A DNA stretch of 27,436 bases from JAVBLG01 sp031553655 (GCA_031553655.1 JAVBLG010000086.1:1-27436); one strand, 5' to 3'. Shown: positions 16,806 through 25,428, numbered from the stretch's first letter. A program made the numbers and translations. The notes: generated by a model from the letters alone, not told the origin.

Positions 16806-18836
16806 TTATAAGGTGTCGAATTTTTCAAATTTCATCATCAGACCGGCCCGTCCCTGGGTGGCCGAGCGTAGCGCTGTGGAAAAGCCGAAAAGCCTGCGCA
16901 ACGGGGCCAGACCACGCACGGCCTTGAGCCCGGCGCGCTCCTCAATGTCCTCAACCTTGCCTGAAGCGCTGTTGAAAAGGCCTATGGCCGCGCCCAGCCA
17001 GGATTCGGGCACGGACATTTCCACAAGCATCACCGGTTCCATGGCTACTGGAGAGGCCTGGGCCAGGGCATTGCGTAAGGCCGCTCCGGCCGCCATGTGG
17101 CAGCCGGGGGCCGTGGTATAACCTTCGCGGCGGGCAATGGCGGTTATTTCAACATCCACATCTTGCACCGGATAGCCGGTTACGGCCCCACTTTGCAGGC
17201 TGTCGGCAACGCCCTCGCGCACCGCGTCCAAAATGGCTTTCGGCCAAGGTTTAGGATCGCTCGATATGGACTCGGCCAGGCGTATTCTGCTGCCCTGCCC
17301 ACGCCCCAGAGGTGACACAGCCACGCTTACTTTGCCGAAATGATGTTCCTTGCCCAGCTCGCGGTCGAATTCCGCATCGCCGTGAGCGGTTTTCAAAATG
17401 GTTTCACGCAGCACCACCTGCGGGTTGCCAGCCCTTGGGGAAATTTTGTATTCGCGCCCGATGCGCTCCAGAAGCACGTCCAGATGCAGCTCACCCATGC
17501 CCGAAACGATGCGATGGCCCGAGCCTTCGTCCATCTCCAGGCGCAGAGTAGGATCTTCGGCGCAAAAGCGGGCCAGGGCCTCATCAAGTACCTTACCTTC
17601 ATCGGCATTACGCGGCTCAAGAGCCATGTTGATTACCGGCTGATAGGCTTCAATGGGTTCCAGCAACAAATCTATGCCTTTGCCGGCAAAGGTATCGCCG
17701 GTGCGGGCCGAACGCAGGCCTACGACAGTAACGATGTCTCCGGCCCCAGCTTCAGCTATTTGATCGCGGCGGTCGGCATGCATACGATAGATGCGGCCCA
17801 GGCGGTCTTCGGCCTTGGCTGAAAGATTGCGGCAGGTGTCGCCCTCTTTTATTGTGCCGGAGTAAATGCGCATAAAGACCAGTTTGCGCCCGCCTTCCAT
17901 AAGTATTTTGAATGCCAAGGCAAGAAAAGGTCCGTCGGATCGGGCCGGGACCGGGCGGATGGTACCCTCGCCATCGTGCCCGAGGGTTGGGGGGGCTTCG
18001 GCCGGGGACGGAAGATAATCACATATTGCGTCAAGCAGGGGTTGCACCCCGGTATTGTGCAGGGCTGAGCCGCACAGCACCGGAACTATTTTGCGGGCCA
18101 AGGTGGCGCGGCGCAAGGCGGCTTTTATGTCTTCAGGAGTAAAGGCGGCGGCCAGGTATTGATCGAGAAAAGTTTCGTCGTTTTCAGCCAGAGTTTCCAG
18201 TGATGCATCGCGAAAAGACGCGGCCCGCAGGTGCTCTTCGGCCGAAAGATCTTCCATGATTATGGTTTGCCCCTGATCTTCCGTGGAAAATTTAATTTTG
18301 CGCATGGAAAGCAAATCAGCCAGCAACAGCCCTTTTTCACCGCTGCCAAGGGGAACGGCAAGGGGCAGGGGAGTGGCATGGAGCCGCTTTTTCATCTGGT
18401 CCAGCACGCCTTCAAAATCAGCTCCGGGGCGGTCGAGCTTGTTGACGAAAGCCAGCTTTGGCACGGAAAAATGCTCGGACTGCCGCCAACCGGTTTCGCT
18501 TTGCGGCTCAACTCCGCCAACAGCGCAAAAAACGCCGACTGCGCCGTCAAGTACCCGCAATGAGCGTTCCACTTCAATGGTAAAGTCCACATGGCCGGGG
18601 GTGTCGATTAGGTTTATACTGTGCCCGCGCCAGGAGCAGCTTGTGCAGGCCGACATGATGGTTATGCCGCGCTCCTGCTCTTCGGGCAAATAGTCCATTG
18701 TGGCCGAGCCGTCGTGCACTTCGCCCATGCGGTGTATTTTGCTGGTATAAAAGAGAATGCGCTCGCTGAGGGTGGTTTTGCCCGCGTCAATGTGCGCTAT
18801 GATCCCTATATTGCGTATTTTGCCGAGATCGTTCAT
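16806..18836 (-). CDS. Elongation factor G-like GTPase (EF-G2 type paralogue)
   Basis: A translational GTPase of 676 residues. GTP-binding motifs are AHIDAGKTT (G1, residues 14-22), ERGITI (G2), DTPGHVDF (G3) and NKLDRPGAD (G4). Domains II to V of EF-G follow, including GSGHRIVSGMGELHLDVLLERI. It is probably not the main translocase. In domain IV the usual SGGRGQYG segment is replaced by GKEHHFGKVSV, the length is shorter, and the neighbours are not rpsL/rpsG/tuf, with which fusA normally sits. Relatives of this kind (EF-G2) act in ribosome recycling or have unclear roles. ATG at 18836 follows CAGGAG by ten bases. It is the third of four closely spaced genes and is followed 15 bp later by rsmA. 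The exact role is uncertain. Confidence 0.88.
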   Translation of the reverse strand: MNDLGKIRNIGIIAHIDAGKTTLSERILFYTSKIHRMGEVHDGSATMDYLPEEQERGITIMSACTSCSWRGHSINLIDTPGHVDFTIEVERSLRVLDGAVGVFCAVGGVEPQSETGWRQSEHFSVPKLAFVNKLDRPGADFEGVLDQMKKRLHATPLPLAVPLGSGEKGLLLADLLSMRKIKFSTEDQGQTIIMEDLSAEEHLRAASFRDASLETLAENDETFLDQYLAAAFTPEDIKAALRRATLARKIVPVLCGSALHNTGVQPLLDAICDYLPSPAEAPPTLGHDGEGTIRPVPARSDGPFLALAFKILMEGGRKLVFMRIYSGTIKEGDTCRNLSAKAEDRLGRIYRMHADRRDQIAEAGAGDIVTVVGLRSARTGDTFAGKGIDLLLEPIEAYQPVINMALEPRNADEGKVLDEALARFCAEDPTLRLEMDEGSGHRIVSGMGELHLDVLLERIGREYKISPRAGNPQVVLRETILKTAHGDAEFDRELGKEHHFGKVSVAVSPLGRGQGSRIRLAESISSDPKPWPKAILDAVREGVADSLQSGAVTGYPVQDVDVEITAIARREGYTTAPGCHMAAGAALRNALAQASPVAMEPVMLVEMSVPESWLGAAIGLFNSASGKVEDIEERAGLKAVRGLAPLRRLFGFSTALRSATQGRAGLMMKFEKFDTL

Positions 18837-18873
18837 GGGGTGGGTGCTCCTGTTGCGCGATGGGCAGTGTGAT

Positions 18874-19716
18874 TTATTTGTGAAGATCGTTGAAATATTC
18901 GCCGTGTACGAATCGTTGCCGGAAAAATCCCGGATCAAGCCCCGGATGGATCCAACAGGCCTCCAGGCCGGGGCCAAGCGTCAGAGGCGCGGCTCCGCCT
19001 TTGTGGTGGGAATCGGCCGCGCAATAAAAAACATCAGGGGGCAGGCCGTCTTTTTCCCTTGCGTCGGGGTGGCCCCAGGCGATTATTTGACGGTTGTGTC
19101 CGGAATTATTCTGAATTTCTATTATTGGGGGCATCTGTTCCGCAAAAATAGGCAGGCCTGTGCCTAAAACCGATTTCCACAATATTTCCGCCTCGCCACC
19201 ATAAGCGCCAAGCACAGCCAGCCGCCCCCAGGCGCAATGCGCAGCCATTTCTGTAACAGCTTTAAGCGCTTCCTGCGCGTTGGAGGTAAAAATGTCTTCT
19301 ACCCCGGCTAGCTCAAGGGCCGCGCAGGCCTGGGACGTGGGAACTCCGCCCAGGCTGAAGGCCAGAATATGGCGCGTACCGGCCAGGCGCGCAGCCATAA
19401 GCGCGGCGGCCAGGCGGGGCGCCGCGGCGTATTCGCAAGGAAAAGCCGCCACGGCAAAGGAAGCCGGAACAGAGCTTTCGTCAAGGCAAAAACCACCGGC
19501 GGAAGCGGCCATAGTTTTTTTAGTGAAGTCGGCCCATTCGCCGTAAAAAGCATGGCTGAAGGCCAGTCCGGTTTTTAGCGCGGCGCGGAATTCGGCCGGG
19601 GTGTTTTCATAGCCTTCAGCCAGAATATAATCCGCAAGCCTGAGGCTCTCCAGCCATTGGGGAATGGCTAAAGAGCGCGTCAGGCTCTCGATCTCGTTGT
19701 ATTTTTCTTTCAACAT
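18874..19716 (-). CDS. Histidinol dehydrogenase-like protein (short, probably not a true HisD)
   Basis: A 280-residue protein related to HisD over its centre. The stretch PRLAAALMAARLAGTRHILAFSLGG ... ACAALELAGVEDIFTSNAQEALKAVTEM (about residues 100-170) mirrors the HisD segment that runs from P.SVLM..LPAKVAGV to LAGVDEIY..GGAQAIAA. It is about 150 residues shorter than HisD (about 430). The HisD GGAQAI is replaced by SNAQEA, and I cannot find the zinc ligands or the catalytic Glu-His. It is therefore unlikely to make histidine. The start is ATG at 19716, six bases inside an alternative TTG. It lies 14 bp after the exported-protein gene and 37 bp before the EF-G paralogue. Function unknown. 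Confidence 0.65.
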   Translation of the reverse strand: MLKEKYNEIESLTRSLAIPQWLESLRLADYILAEGYENTPAEFRAALKTGLAFSHAFYGEWADFTKKTMAASAGGFCLDESSVPASFAVAAFPCEYAAAPRLAAALMAARLAGTRHILAFSLGGVPTSQACAALELAGVEDIFTSNAQEALKAVTEMAAHCAWGRLAVLGAYGGEAEILWKSVLGTGLPIFAEQMPPIIEIQNNSGHNRQIIAWGHPDAREKDGLPPDVFYCAADSHHKGGAAPLTLGPGLEACWIHPGLDPGFFRQRFVHGEYFNDLHK

Positions 19717-19730
19717 CCCCAAGGTGGTCT

Positions 19731-20942
19731 CTAAGGTTTGCTCATGGCCACGGCATTCATGCCTAAGCGTGACTTCATGAATTGCTTCAAAAGTTCGCTG
19801 ATCAAATCCTCGCGGTCAAGACTGAAGGAATATTGGTTGTCAGCTAGAACTTTCTTGAAGTCGCTGTCGGATATATTATAACGTACGGCCTGTTCGGCCA
19901 GAAAAGCGCCATAGGGTGAAAGTGTGGTGCGCAGGTCGCTTTCGTTCATGGCTGAAAGTTGCTTTTTTCTGGCCACTATTTCTTCGGGTGAAGGCAGTGA
20001 AGGAGATTCCAGAACCTGTTTCAGCCCTCTTAAAAAGCGTTTGGCCCCACTTATAATATGCTTGGGTTCAACCATGTTGATCTTGGCCCAGCCGGCCTTG
20101 AGATATTTTACTGCGGACAGTTCCATGCTGCGCGAGTCAGGCGCTGTTTCGGAGTAAACCATTACCGAAGCCGCGCTGTACATGAAAGTATCGGCCCAGC
20201 CGGCCAGTTTGAGCGTGGAGCCTTGTTTTTTTGTGTAAAGGTAATTCCAGTCGCTGTCTTTGCCGACAACCGTTCCCTTAAGGCCCACGCTTGACGGCGC
20301 ACTTTGCACGGCAACGGAAATGAGCACGGTTTTACCATTGTATTTGGTCAGAATAAGAAGTCTCTGCTGAGTGTAACTGTAGTAGCTGCCGCTGAAAGTA
20401 TCGGGGGTGATTTCTTCAAATTCGGCCCCCCTGAGCACTGTGGGGGTGTTGGGATTGGCGTCTCTTTTCCAGAGAGGGGCGTCCAGGCCAAAAATCTGGC
20501 TGCCCGGCTTCCAGTTGTTTCTGCGGATTACCGTGGGGTAAACAACCTCTCCCGGTATATCGGGGTTGAAGCAATATTGCATAAAACGCCGCAACGGCAT
20601 ATTGATCCTGCTTCTGAAAAAAGCGCCCTGGCCATAATCGCGCTTGGCCGGATGCATAGTGTCGGCCTTTACCGACGGGTCGGTCATGAATGCCATAAGC
20701 GGGGCCAGAGTGGCCGCATCCGGAGTTTTATTGCCCTGTGGCACAGCGTGTACAAGAGCGCTGACGGCTTCTTCCACGCCGTCGGGCATGTTGCCTTTTG
20801 CCGCGCTCTGTTTTTTTTCCTCATCCTCCTGCTCGAAAGGGGAAGTGGAAGCTTGACTGGGCATGGATATAAGGGCCATCATGATCAATAACATGCATCT
20901 TAGGATATCTTTTGAGAAAAACACTTTATTATTAACCTCCAT
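19731..20942 (-). CDS. Exported protein of unknown function
   Basis: A 403-residue protein that I do not recognise. It starts with a signal peptide (about 10-31, DILRCMLLIMMALISMPSQA). A charged low-complexity stretch follows (EQEDEEKKQ), then a globular part. The middle (about 110-290) looks beta-rich, with many Tyr and Trp (FSGSYYSYTQQRLLILTKYNGKTVLISV, DWNYLYTKKQGSTLKLAGWADTFMYS). The C-terminal 110 residues are helical. The ATG at 20942 has no ribosome site. A GTG 18 bases further in is preceded by GGAGG and would give 397 residues, still with the full signal peptide. It is the first gene of the group leading to the EF-G paralogue and rsmA. It is probably periplasmic. Nothing in sequence points to an enzyme. 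Confidence 0.8.
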   Translation of the reverse strand: MEVNNKVFFSKDILRCMLLIMMALISMPSQASTSPFEQEDEEKKQSAAKGNMPDGVEEAVSALVHAVPQGNKTPDAATLAPLMAFMTDPSVKADTMHPAKRDYGQGAFFRSRINMPLRRFMQYCFNPDIPGEVVYPTVIRRNNWKPGSQIFGLDAPLWKRDANPNTPTVLRGAEFEEITPDTFSGSYYSYTQQRLLILTKYNGKTVLISVAVQSAPSSVGLKGTVVGKDSDWNYLYTKKQGSTLKLAGWADTFMYSAASVMVYSETAPDSRSMELSAVKYLKAGWAKINMVEPKHIISGAKRFLRGLKQVLESPSLPSPEEIVARKKQLSAMNESDLRTTLSPYGAFLAEQAVRYNISDSDFKKVLADNQYSFSLDREDLISELLKQFMKSRLGMNAVAMSKP

Positions 20943-20978
20943 GTAAAAGGAGTATAAGGTTCAGGACATTCGACTCGG

Positions 20979-21008
20979 ATTATGGACAAGCCTTGTCATA
21001 AGCCTCAA
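20979..21008 (-). promoter_or_regulatory. Putative promoter for the exported-protein/HisD-like/EF-G2/rsmA group
   Basis: On the minus strand: TTGAGG (21003-21008), 18-bp spacer, CATAAT (20979-20984). The spacer contains GACAAGGCTTGTC, a 6-bp inverted repeat around one base, directly against the -10 box, a position where a repressor could bind. The rest of 20943..21144 shows no gene. Confidence 0.45.
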
Positions 21009-21144
21009 GAATCAGGCTATGTTGCCAGCCTTCATAACATTAATATTCCGCACCGCGCAACACAAGTTCGATAGTGGGGCAGTTTGCCTACTAATAACGT
21101 CAATTGCTCGAGGTGATCTCCGCGCAATGAGCGCAGCCCTTTCA

Positions 21145-22281
21145 TTATGAGATTTGTCTGTATTCTTTCTCATTTCGTCCCAGCAGGCAAAATACCTCAT
21201 AGGAAATGGTGCTGAGAACCGAAGCCAGATCGTTTATGCTCATGGGCCGTTCCACCTGCCCGTCTCCGCCAAGAATAAAGGCCGGGTCACCCTCGCGCAG
21301 TGTGTTTGCGTCGGGCACAAGGCTGAGGTCCACCATGATCATGCCCATGCACACCCGCCCCAGAACTTTTCCCCGTCCTCGCCCCAGGGCCACTTCTCCC
21401 TGCCCGGAAAAACAGCGCAGGTAACCGTCCGCATAACCTATGCTCAACACGGCAATTTTCATGTCACGCTCAGCCTTGAAAGCGCGCCCGTAACCCACGC
21501 TCTGCCCGGCGGCAATGTTGCGCAGTTGCAGCACCGGGGCGGTTACGCTCATTGCTGTTTGCAGATGCGCGCCAAGGTGCTCGCGCTCTGTTCCATGTAG
21601 AGGGTTGCCGCCGTATAGTGCTATGCCTGGCCTGGAAAAATCGAACTTTTCGCCGTAACCGCGCAAAATTCCGGCCGAGGCCGGCATGGATGATTTCAAG
21701 CCCGGAAAGGCGATTTTGAGGGTTTGCGCGGCTGCGAGCAGTTTTTCAGCCTGCCCCGAGGTGAATTCATCTTCTTCCGGGCTGTCGGAGGCGGCCATGT
21801 GCGACATGGCCAGAACCGGCTCAAGGCCCGGGGCGGCGCGCAGGTTTTCGGACAGCTCCCCGGCTTCTTCAGGGGCAAATCCTAGCCGTGACATGCCCGT
21901 ATCGAACTTCAAGGCCACTTGCAACGTCCTGCCCATGCTTTCGGCGGCCTGGCGTGTTATGTCCAGGCTGCGGCGGCCATATACCAGCGGAACCATGTTC
22001 TCCCGCACGGCCATGCAGGCCTCTTCCACATCTTTGCAGCCGAGGAGCACAAGCGTTTTTTGGCCCAGGCCCGCGTCGCGCAGGGCAAGGGCCTCGTCCA
22101 CTGTGGCTGTAGCCATAAATTCGGCCCCGGCTTCGGCCAGAGTTTTGGCTACCGGCACAATGCCGTGGCCGTAAGCGTCGGACTTGATGACCGGAATCAT
22201 CCTGTCAGCCGGGCCAAGGCTTTGGAAATTGCGGCGGATGGCGGCAAGATCTATATAAGCGCGGGCGAATGAGGATTCCAT
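21145..22281 (-). CDS. alr: Alanine racemase
   Basis: PLP-dependent enzyme of 378 residues that interconverts L- and D-alanine and supplies D-Ala for peptidoglycan. The PLP lysine is in PVIKSDAYGHG (Lys33). The TIM-barrel segments KFDTGMSRLGF and SMPASAGILRG follow, then RPGIALYGGNPL. The C-terminal beta domain holds the catalytic-Tyr region VGYGRAFKAERDMKIAVLSIGYADGYLR and GRVCMGMIMVDLS. ATG at 22281 is fixed by AGAGGAGG nine bases upstream; the longer open frame beyond it has no homology. It is transcribed away from tgt from a shared 135-bp gap and has its own promoter. Constitutive biosynthetic use is likely. Confidence 0.96.
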   Translation of the reverse strand: MESSFARAYIDLAAIRRNFQSLGPADRMIPVIKSDAYGHGIVPVAKTLAEAGAEFMATATVDEALALRDAGLGQKTLVLLGCKDVEEACMAVRENMVPLVYGRRSLDITRQAAESMGRTLQVALKFDTGMSRLGFAPEEAGELSENLRAAPGLEPVLAMSHMAASDSPEEDEFTSGQAEKLLAAAQTLKIAFPGLKSSMPASAGILRGYGEKFDFSRPGIALYGGNPLHGTEREHLGAHLQTAMSVTAPVLQLRNIAAGQSVGYGRAFKAERDMKIAVLSIGYADGYLRCFSGQGEVALGRGRGKVLGRVCMGMIMVDLSLVPDANTLREGDPAFILGGDGQVERPMSINDLASVLSTISYEVFCLLGRNEKEYRQIS

Positions 22282-22326
22282 ACGACTGCGCCTCCTCTTT
22301 TTGAACTGAAAAAGTAAAGCTGTCGC

Positions 22327-22355
22327 AATATACGCCTTTGGGCAGAGAGGCGCAA
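22327..22355 (-). promoter_or_regulatory. Putative sigma-70 promoter of alr
   Basis: On the minus strand: TTGCGC (22350-22355), 17-bp spacer, TATATT (22327-22332). Predicted start is about 40 bases before the alr ATG, leaving room for its good ribosome site. Confidence 0.6.
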
Positions 22356-22380
22356 GAGAGATAGATTGATGATGATTTGC

Positions 22381-22410
22381 TTGCCTTTTGCCGCATAATG
22401 TCGCTATATA
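22381..22410 (+). promoter_or_regulatory. Putative promoter of tgt, positioned for a leaderless transcript
   Basis: TTGCCT (22381-22386), 18-bp spacer, TATATA (22405-22410), then six C and the ATG at 22417. If used, transcription would begin at or within a base or two of the start codon. No ribosome site is visible before the ATG. Confidence 0.4.
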
Positions 22411-22416
22411 CCCCCC

Positions 22417-23532
22417 ATGGAAAAGCCAGGAACATTCATACTTGAGGCCAGGGACGGGGCGGCGCGCGCCGCCACCTTGCATACGGCGCACGGCATTATA
22501 AAAACTCCGGTGTTCATGCCTGTGGGTACGGTCGGATCGGTCAAGGGCGTGGCCCCGGATGATCTTGAAGCGGCCGGAGCGCAGATAATTCTGGGCAACA
22601 CCTATCACCTGTATTTGCGGCCAGGCGACGAGCTGGTGGCCCGCCGGGGCGGGCTGCACAAATTCGCCTCATGGAATCGCCCCATACTCACCGACAGCGG
22701 CGGCTATCAGGCCTTCAGCCTGAGCAAGCTTTCACATATATCCGAAGAAGGCATTGAATTCCGCTCGCATCTCGACGGCTCAAAACATCTTTTCACCCCC
22801 GAAGGCGTGGTGGACATTCAGCTCAACCTGAATTCGGACATCATGATGATGCTTGACGAATGTGTGCCTTATGGCAGCGATTATGAATATACGAAACGGG
22901 CCGTGGACCTCAACTTCCGCTATGCGGGCCGTGCTCTGGAATATTACACGGCCCGCCGCCGGGGTAATCTTTTGTTCGGCATAACCCAGGGTGGATTTTT
23001 TAAGGATCAGCGGGAAAAATCCATTGAGGGGTTGTGCGGCATGGATTTTGACGGATTTTCCATAGGTGGGCTTTCTGTGGGCGAACCCAAGGACGAAATG
23101 ATGGATTTTCTTTATCATTGCGCCCCGCTGTTGCCGCAAGACAAACCGCGCTACCTCATGGGTGTTGGCACCCCTCTGGACATAGTGAAGGGTATTGACG
23201 CGGGTATAGACATGTTTGACTGTGTGCTGCCTACCCGCAATGCCCGTAACGGCACTCTTTTTACTTCCTTGGGCAAAGTGAACATAAAAAGGCGCGAATA
23301 TGCCGAAGATGACGGCCCGTTGGATCCGGCCTGCCCATGCTATGCCTGCCGAGAATTTTCCCGCGCTTACCTGCGGCATCTTTATGTAAGCAAGGAGTTG
23401 TTGTCTTATCGTCTGAATTCATTGCATAATATAACTTATTTTCTTTCCGTTGCCCGTAGGGCCAGGGAAGCTGTGCAGACAGGAACTTTTGCAGCTTTTA
23501 AGAGTGAGATGGAAAGCATTTATTCCAACTGA
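22417..23532 (+). CDS. tgt: Queuine/preQ1 tRNA-ribosyltransferase (tRNA-guanine transglycosylase)
   Basis: Exchanges G34 of tRNAs for Asp, Asn, His and Tyr with preQ1, the base-exchange step of queuosine synthesis. The 371 residues are standard. Motifs: TPVFMPVGTVGSVKG (start of the barrel), ILTDSGGYQAFSL (general acid/base Asp), LFGITQGG, IGGLSVGEPK, YLMGVGTPLDIV, and the nucleophile Asp in DCVLPTRNARNG (Asp268). The zinc site is CPCYACREF (Cys306, Cys308, Cys311) with the His of LRHLY. The start at 22417 agrees with family N-termini, but there is no Shine-Dalgarno, only six C. It is divergent from alr and is followed by a very strong terminator. Confidence 0.97.
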   Translation: MEKPGTFILEARDGAARAATLHTAHGIIKTPVFMPVGTVGSVKGVAPDDLEAAGAQIILGNTYHLYLRPGDELVARRGGLHKFASWNRPILTDSGGYQAFSLSKLSHISEEGIEFRSHLDGSKHLFTPEGVVDIQLNLNSDIMMMLDECVPYGSDYEYTKRAVDLNFRYAGRALEYYTARRRGNLLFGITQGGFFKDQREKSIEGLCGMDFDGFSIGGLSVGEPKDEMMDFLYHCAPLLPQDKPRYLMGVGTPLDIVKGIDAGIDMFDCVLPTRNARNGTLFTSLGKVNIKRREYAEDDGPLDPACPCYACREFSRAYLRHLYVSKELLSYRLNSLHNITYFLSVARRAREAVQTGTFAAFKSEMESIYSN

Positions 23533-23548
23533 GTTTATGATTCTCATA

Positions 23549-23600
23549 TAATAATAAATGCCGCCGGCTCGCATGAACCGGCGGCATTTATTATTAATAA
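23549..23600 (+). terminator. Strong Rho-independent terminator after tgt
   Basis: AATAATAAATGCCGCCGG (23550-23567) and its exact complement (23578-23595) form an 18-bp stem, extendable by one pair, with a 10-nt loop. The A/T ends give a U-rich 3' tail. It lies 17 bp after the tgt stop. Between it and katA (23601..23760) the sequence is AT-rich, with only weak promoter-like boxes. Confidence 0.92.
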
Positions 23601-23760
23601 TCAGGAACAATTATTAATTCAATTAATACGGTATATTAATAAAACTTTATCTTATTGCCGATAATATAGCTTGCCTAAAGACTAATTGCATGCTAATAGT
23701 AATCATTCGCGATAATTTTAAGTTTTAACACGTCATAACAATATAATTAAGGAGGAAACA

Positions 23761-25293
23761 ATGTCGGACTCCAAAAATAAAGTTTTAACCACCGCTTTCG
23801 GTGTTCCGGTTACAGACGACAACAATTCAGAAACCGCTGGGGCGCACGGCCCGGTTTTGATGCAAGACGCGGTGTTGCTTGACAAACTCAGTCATTTTGG
23901 GCGCGAGCGCATCCCGGAGCGCGTGGTGCACGCCAAGGGAGCCGGGGCCTTTGGCGTTTTTGAAGTTACCGCCGACGTGAGCCAATACACCTGCGCCCAT
24001 TTTCTTGGCCAGGTGGGTCGTAAAACTGAGCTTTTCGTACGCTTTTCCACTGTGGCCGGTGAAAAGGGCTCAGCCGATGCCGAGCGCGACCCGCGCGGTT
24101 TTGCCATTAAATTTTACACAGAAGAAGGCAATTACGATCTGGTCGGCAATAATACCCCGATTTTTTTCATTCGCGATCCCATGAAATTTCCCGATTTCAT
24201 CCATTCGCAGAAAAAACGTCCCCAGACCAACCTTAAAGACATGAATGCCGCTTGGGATTTCTGGTCGCTCACCCCGGAATCCATGCACCAGGTCATGATT
24301 CTTTTTTCCGATCGCGGCGTCCCTGCCACCTTCCGGAATATGAACGGCTACGGCAGTCACACTTACATGTGGTATAATGCCGAAGGCGACTATGTGTGGG
24401 TTAAGTATCATTTCAAGACTGATCAGGGCGTAAAATGCCTGCATCGCGAAGAGGCCGACGCCATGTGCGGCAAAGACCCCGACCATGGCACTCGCGATCT
24501 TTTTGACTCAATTGCGCGCGGAGATTTCCCGTCCTGGACGCTGGAAGTGCAAATTGCCACGCCCGAGCAGGTGGCCAAATTCCCCTTTGATCCCTTTGAT
24601 GTAACCAAGGTGTGGCCGCACAGCCTGGTGCCGCCCATGACCATAGGCAAAATGACCCTGAACAAAAATCCTGAAAATTATTTCGCATCGGTGGAGCAGT
24701 CGGCCTTCAACCCCAGCAACTTTGTGCCGGGCATAAGCGTTTCACCAGACAAAATGCTTCAGGGCCGCGTGATGTCTTATCACGACTCCCACCTGCACCG
24801 CCTTGGCCCCAACTATCATCTTATTCCCGTTAACGCGCCACGCCACGCTCCGGAACAGAACTATCAGCGCGACGGTCCCATGCGTGTTGATGACAACGGC
24901 GGCCCCGGGGCCAATTACTGGCCCAACAGCTTTGGCGGCCCAGCTCCGGCCCCGCGCCCCATGCCGGCCATGCCCGTGCAGGGTATTGCAGGGCGCTTTA
25001 ACCAGCCCGTGGGAGAAGGTATTGACTTTTCTCAACCGTCGGTTCTTTATTCCAAAGTTATGGACGAAGCTCACCGCCAGCGCTATATCGACAATATAGC
25101 CGCCAGCATGAACGGGGTGAAGGAACGCATCAAGCTGCGTACGGCTGCGGTAATCTGGAAAATGAACAAGGATGCGGGCGAACGGCTGTGCAAAGCTCTG
25201 GCCCTGGATCACGGCCAGGTTGAAGGTCTGGCGAAAATGAGCTTTGAAGAATTGAACAAGGCCACTTGCTGCTGCGGTTGCGGTAATAAGTAA
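23761..25293 (+). CDS. katA: Monofunctional haem catalase with Cys-rich C-terminal tail
   Basis: Breaks down hydrogen peroxide to water and oxygen in the cytoplasm. The 510 residues make it a small-subunit (clade 3 type) catalase. Distal His57 is in VVHAKGAGAFG, Asn130 in LVGNNTPIFFIRDP, and the proximal haem Tyr340 in RVMSYHDSHLHRLG. The NADPH-binding region and PVNAPRH follow the usual pattern. The protein ends KATCCCGCGNK; this run of four Cys in the last nine residues is not usual for catalases. ATG at 23761 follows AAGGAGGAAACA, a near-perfect ribosome site. It stands alone between two terminators. No clear PerR or OxyR site was found, although regulation by peroxide would be expected. 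In an anaerobe it would serve oxygen defence. Confidence 0.96.
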   Translation: MSDSKNKVLTTAFGVPVTDDNNSETAGAHGPVLMQDAVLLDKLSHFGRERIPERVVHAKGAGAFGVFEVTADVSQYTCAHFLGQVGRKTELFVRFSTVAGEKGSADAERDPRGFAIKFYTEEGNYDLVGNNTPIFFIRDPMKFPDFIHSQKKRPQTNLKDMNAAWDFWSLTPESMHQVMILFSDRGVPATFRNMNGYGSHTYMWYNAEGDYVWVKYHFKTDQGVKCLHREEADAMCGKDPDHGTRDLFDSIARGDFPSWTLEVQIATPEQVAKFPFDPFDVTKVWPHSLVPPMTIGKMTLNKNPENYFASVEQSAFNPSNFVPGISVSPDKMLQGRVMSYHDSHLHRLGPNYHLIPVNAPRHAPEQNYQRDGPMRVDDNGGPGANYWPNSFGGPAPAPRPMPAMPVQGIAGRFNQPVGEGIDFSQPSVLYSKVMDEAHRQRYIDNIAASMNGVKERIKLRTAAVIWKMNKDAGERLCKALALDHGQVEGLAKMSFEELNKATCCCGCGNK

Positions 25294-25352
25294 TTTTCAG
25301 CGGCATATAAATTATAAATTTAAATCTTCTCAATTTGAACCTCCTCTTCACG

Positions 25353-25381
25353 CCTCTCCGGCCTCAAGGGGAGGTTTTTTA
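25353..25381 (+). terminator. Rho-independent terminator of katA
   Basis: CCTCTCC (25353-25359) pairs with GGGGAGG (25368-25374) with one G-U pair and an 8-nt loop, followed by TTTTTT. It lies 60 bp after the katA stop. Confidence 0.9.
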
Positions 25382-25428
25382 TTGATAAAAATAAAAAATA
25401 CCTACGCATAAATTGGCGCTGTAAATAA

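Noticed and set aside
18837..18977. N-terminal extension of the EF-G paralogue
   Set aside because: It overlaps the HisD-like gene, and EF-G proteins begin just before the G1 motif.
22282..22659. N-terminal extension of alanine racemase by 126 residues
   Set aside because: Family homology and the AGAGGAGG site both fix the start at 22281; the extension is antisense to tgt.
23742..23747. Perfect TATAAT upstream of katA
   Set aside because: A start 7 bases later would fall in the katA ribosome site, so it cannot serve as -10 for that gene.
23601..23760. PerR- or OxyR-type operator before katA
   Set aside because: AT-rich with partial palindromes, but nothing matches the known 15-bp PerR box well enough.
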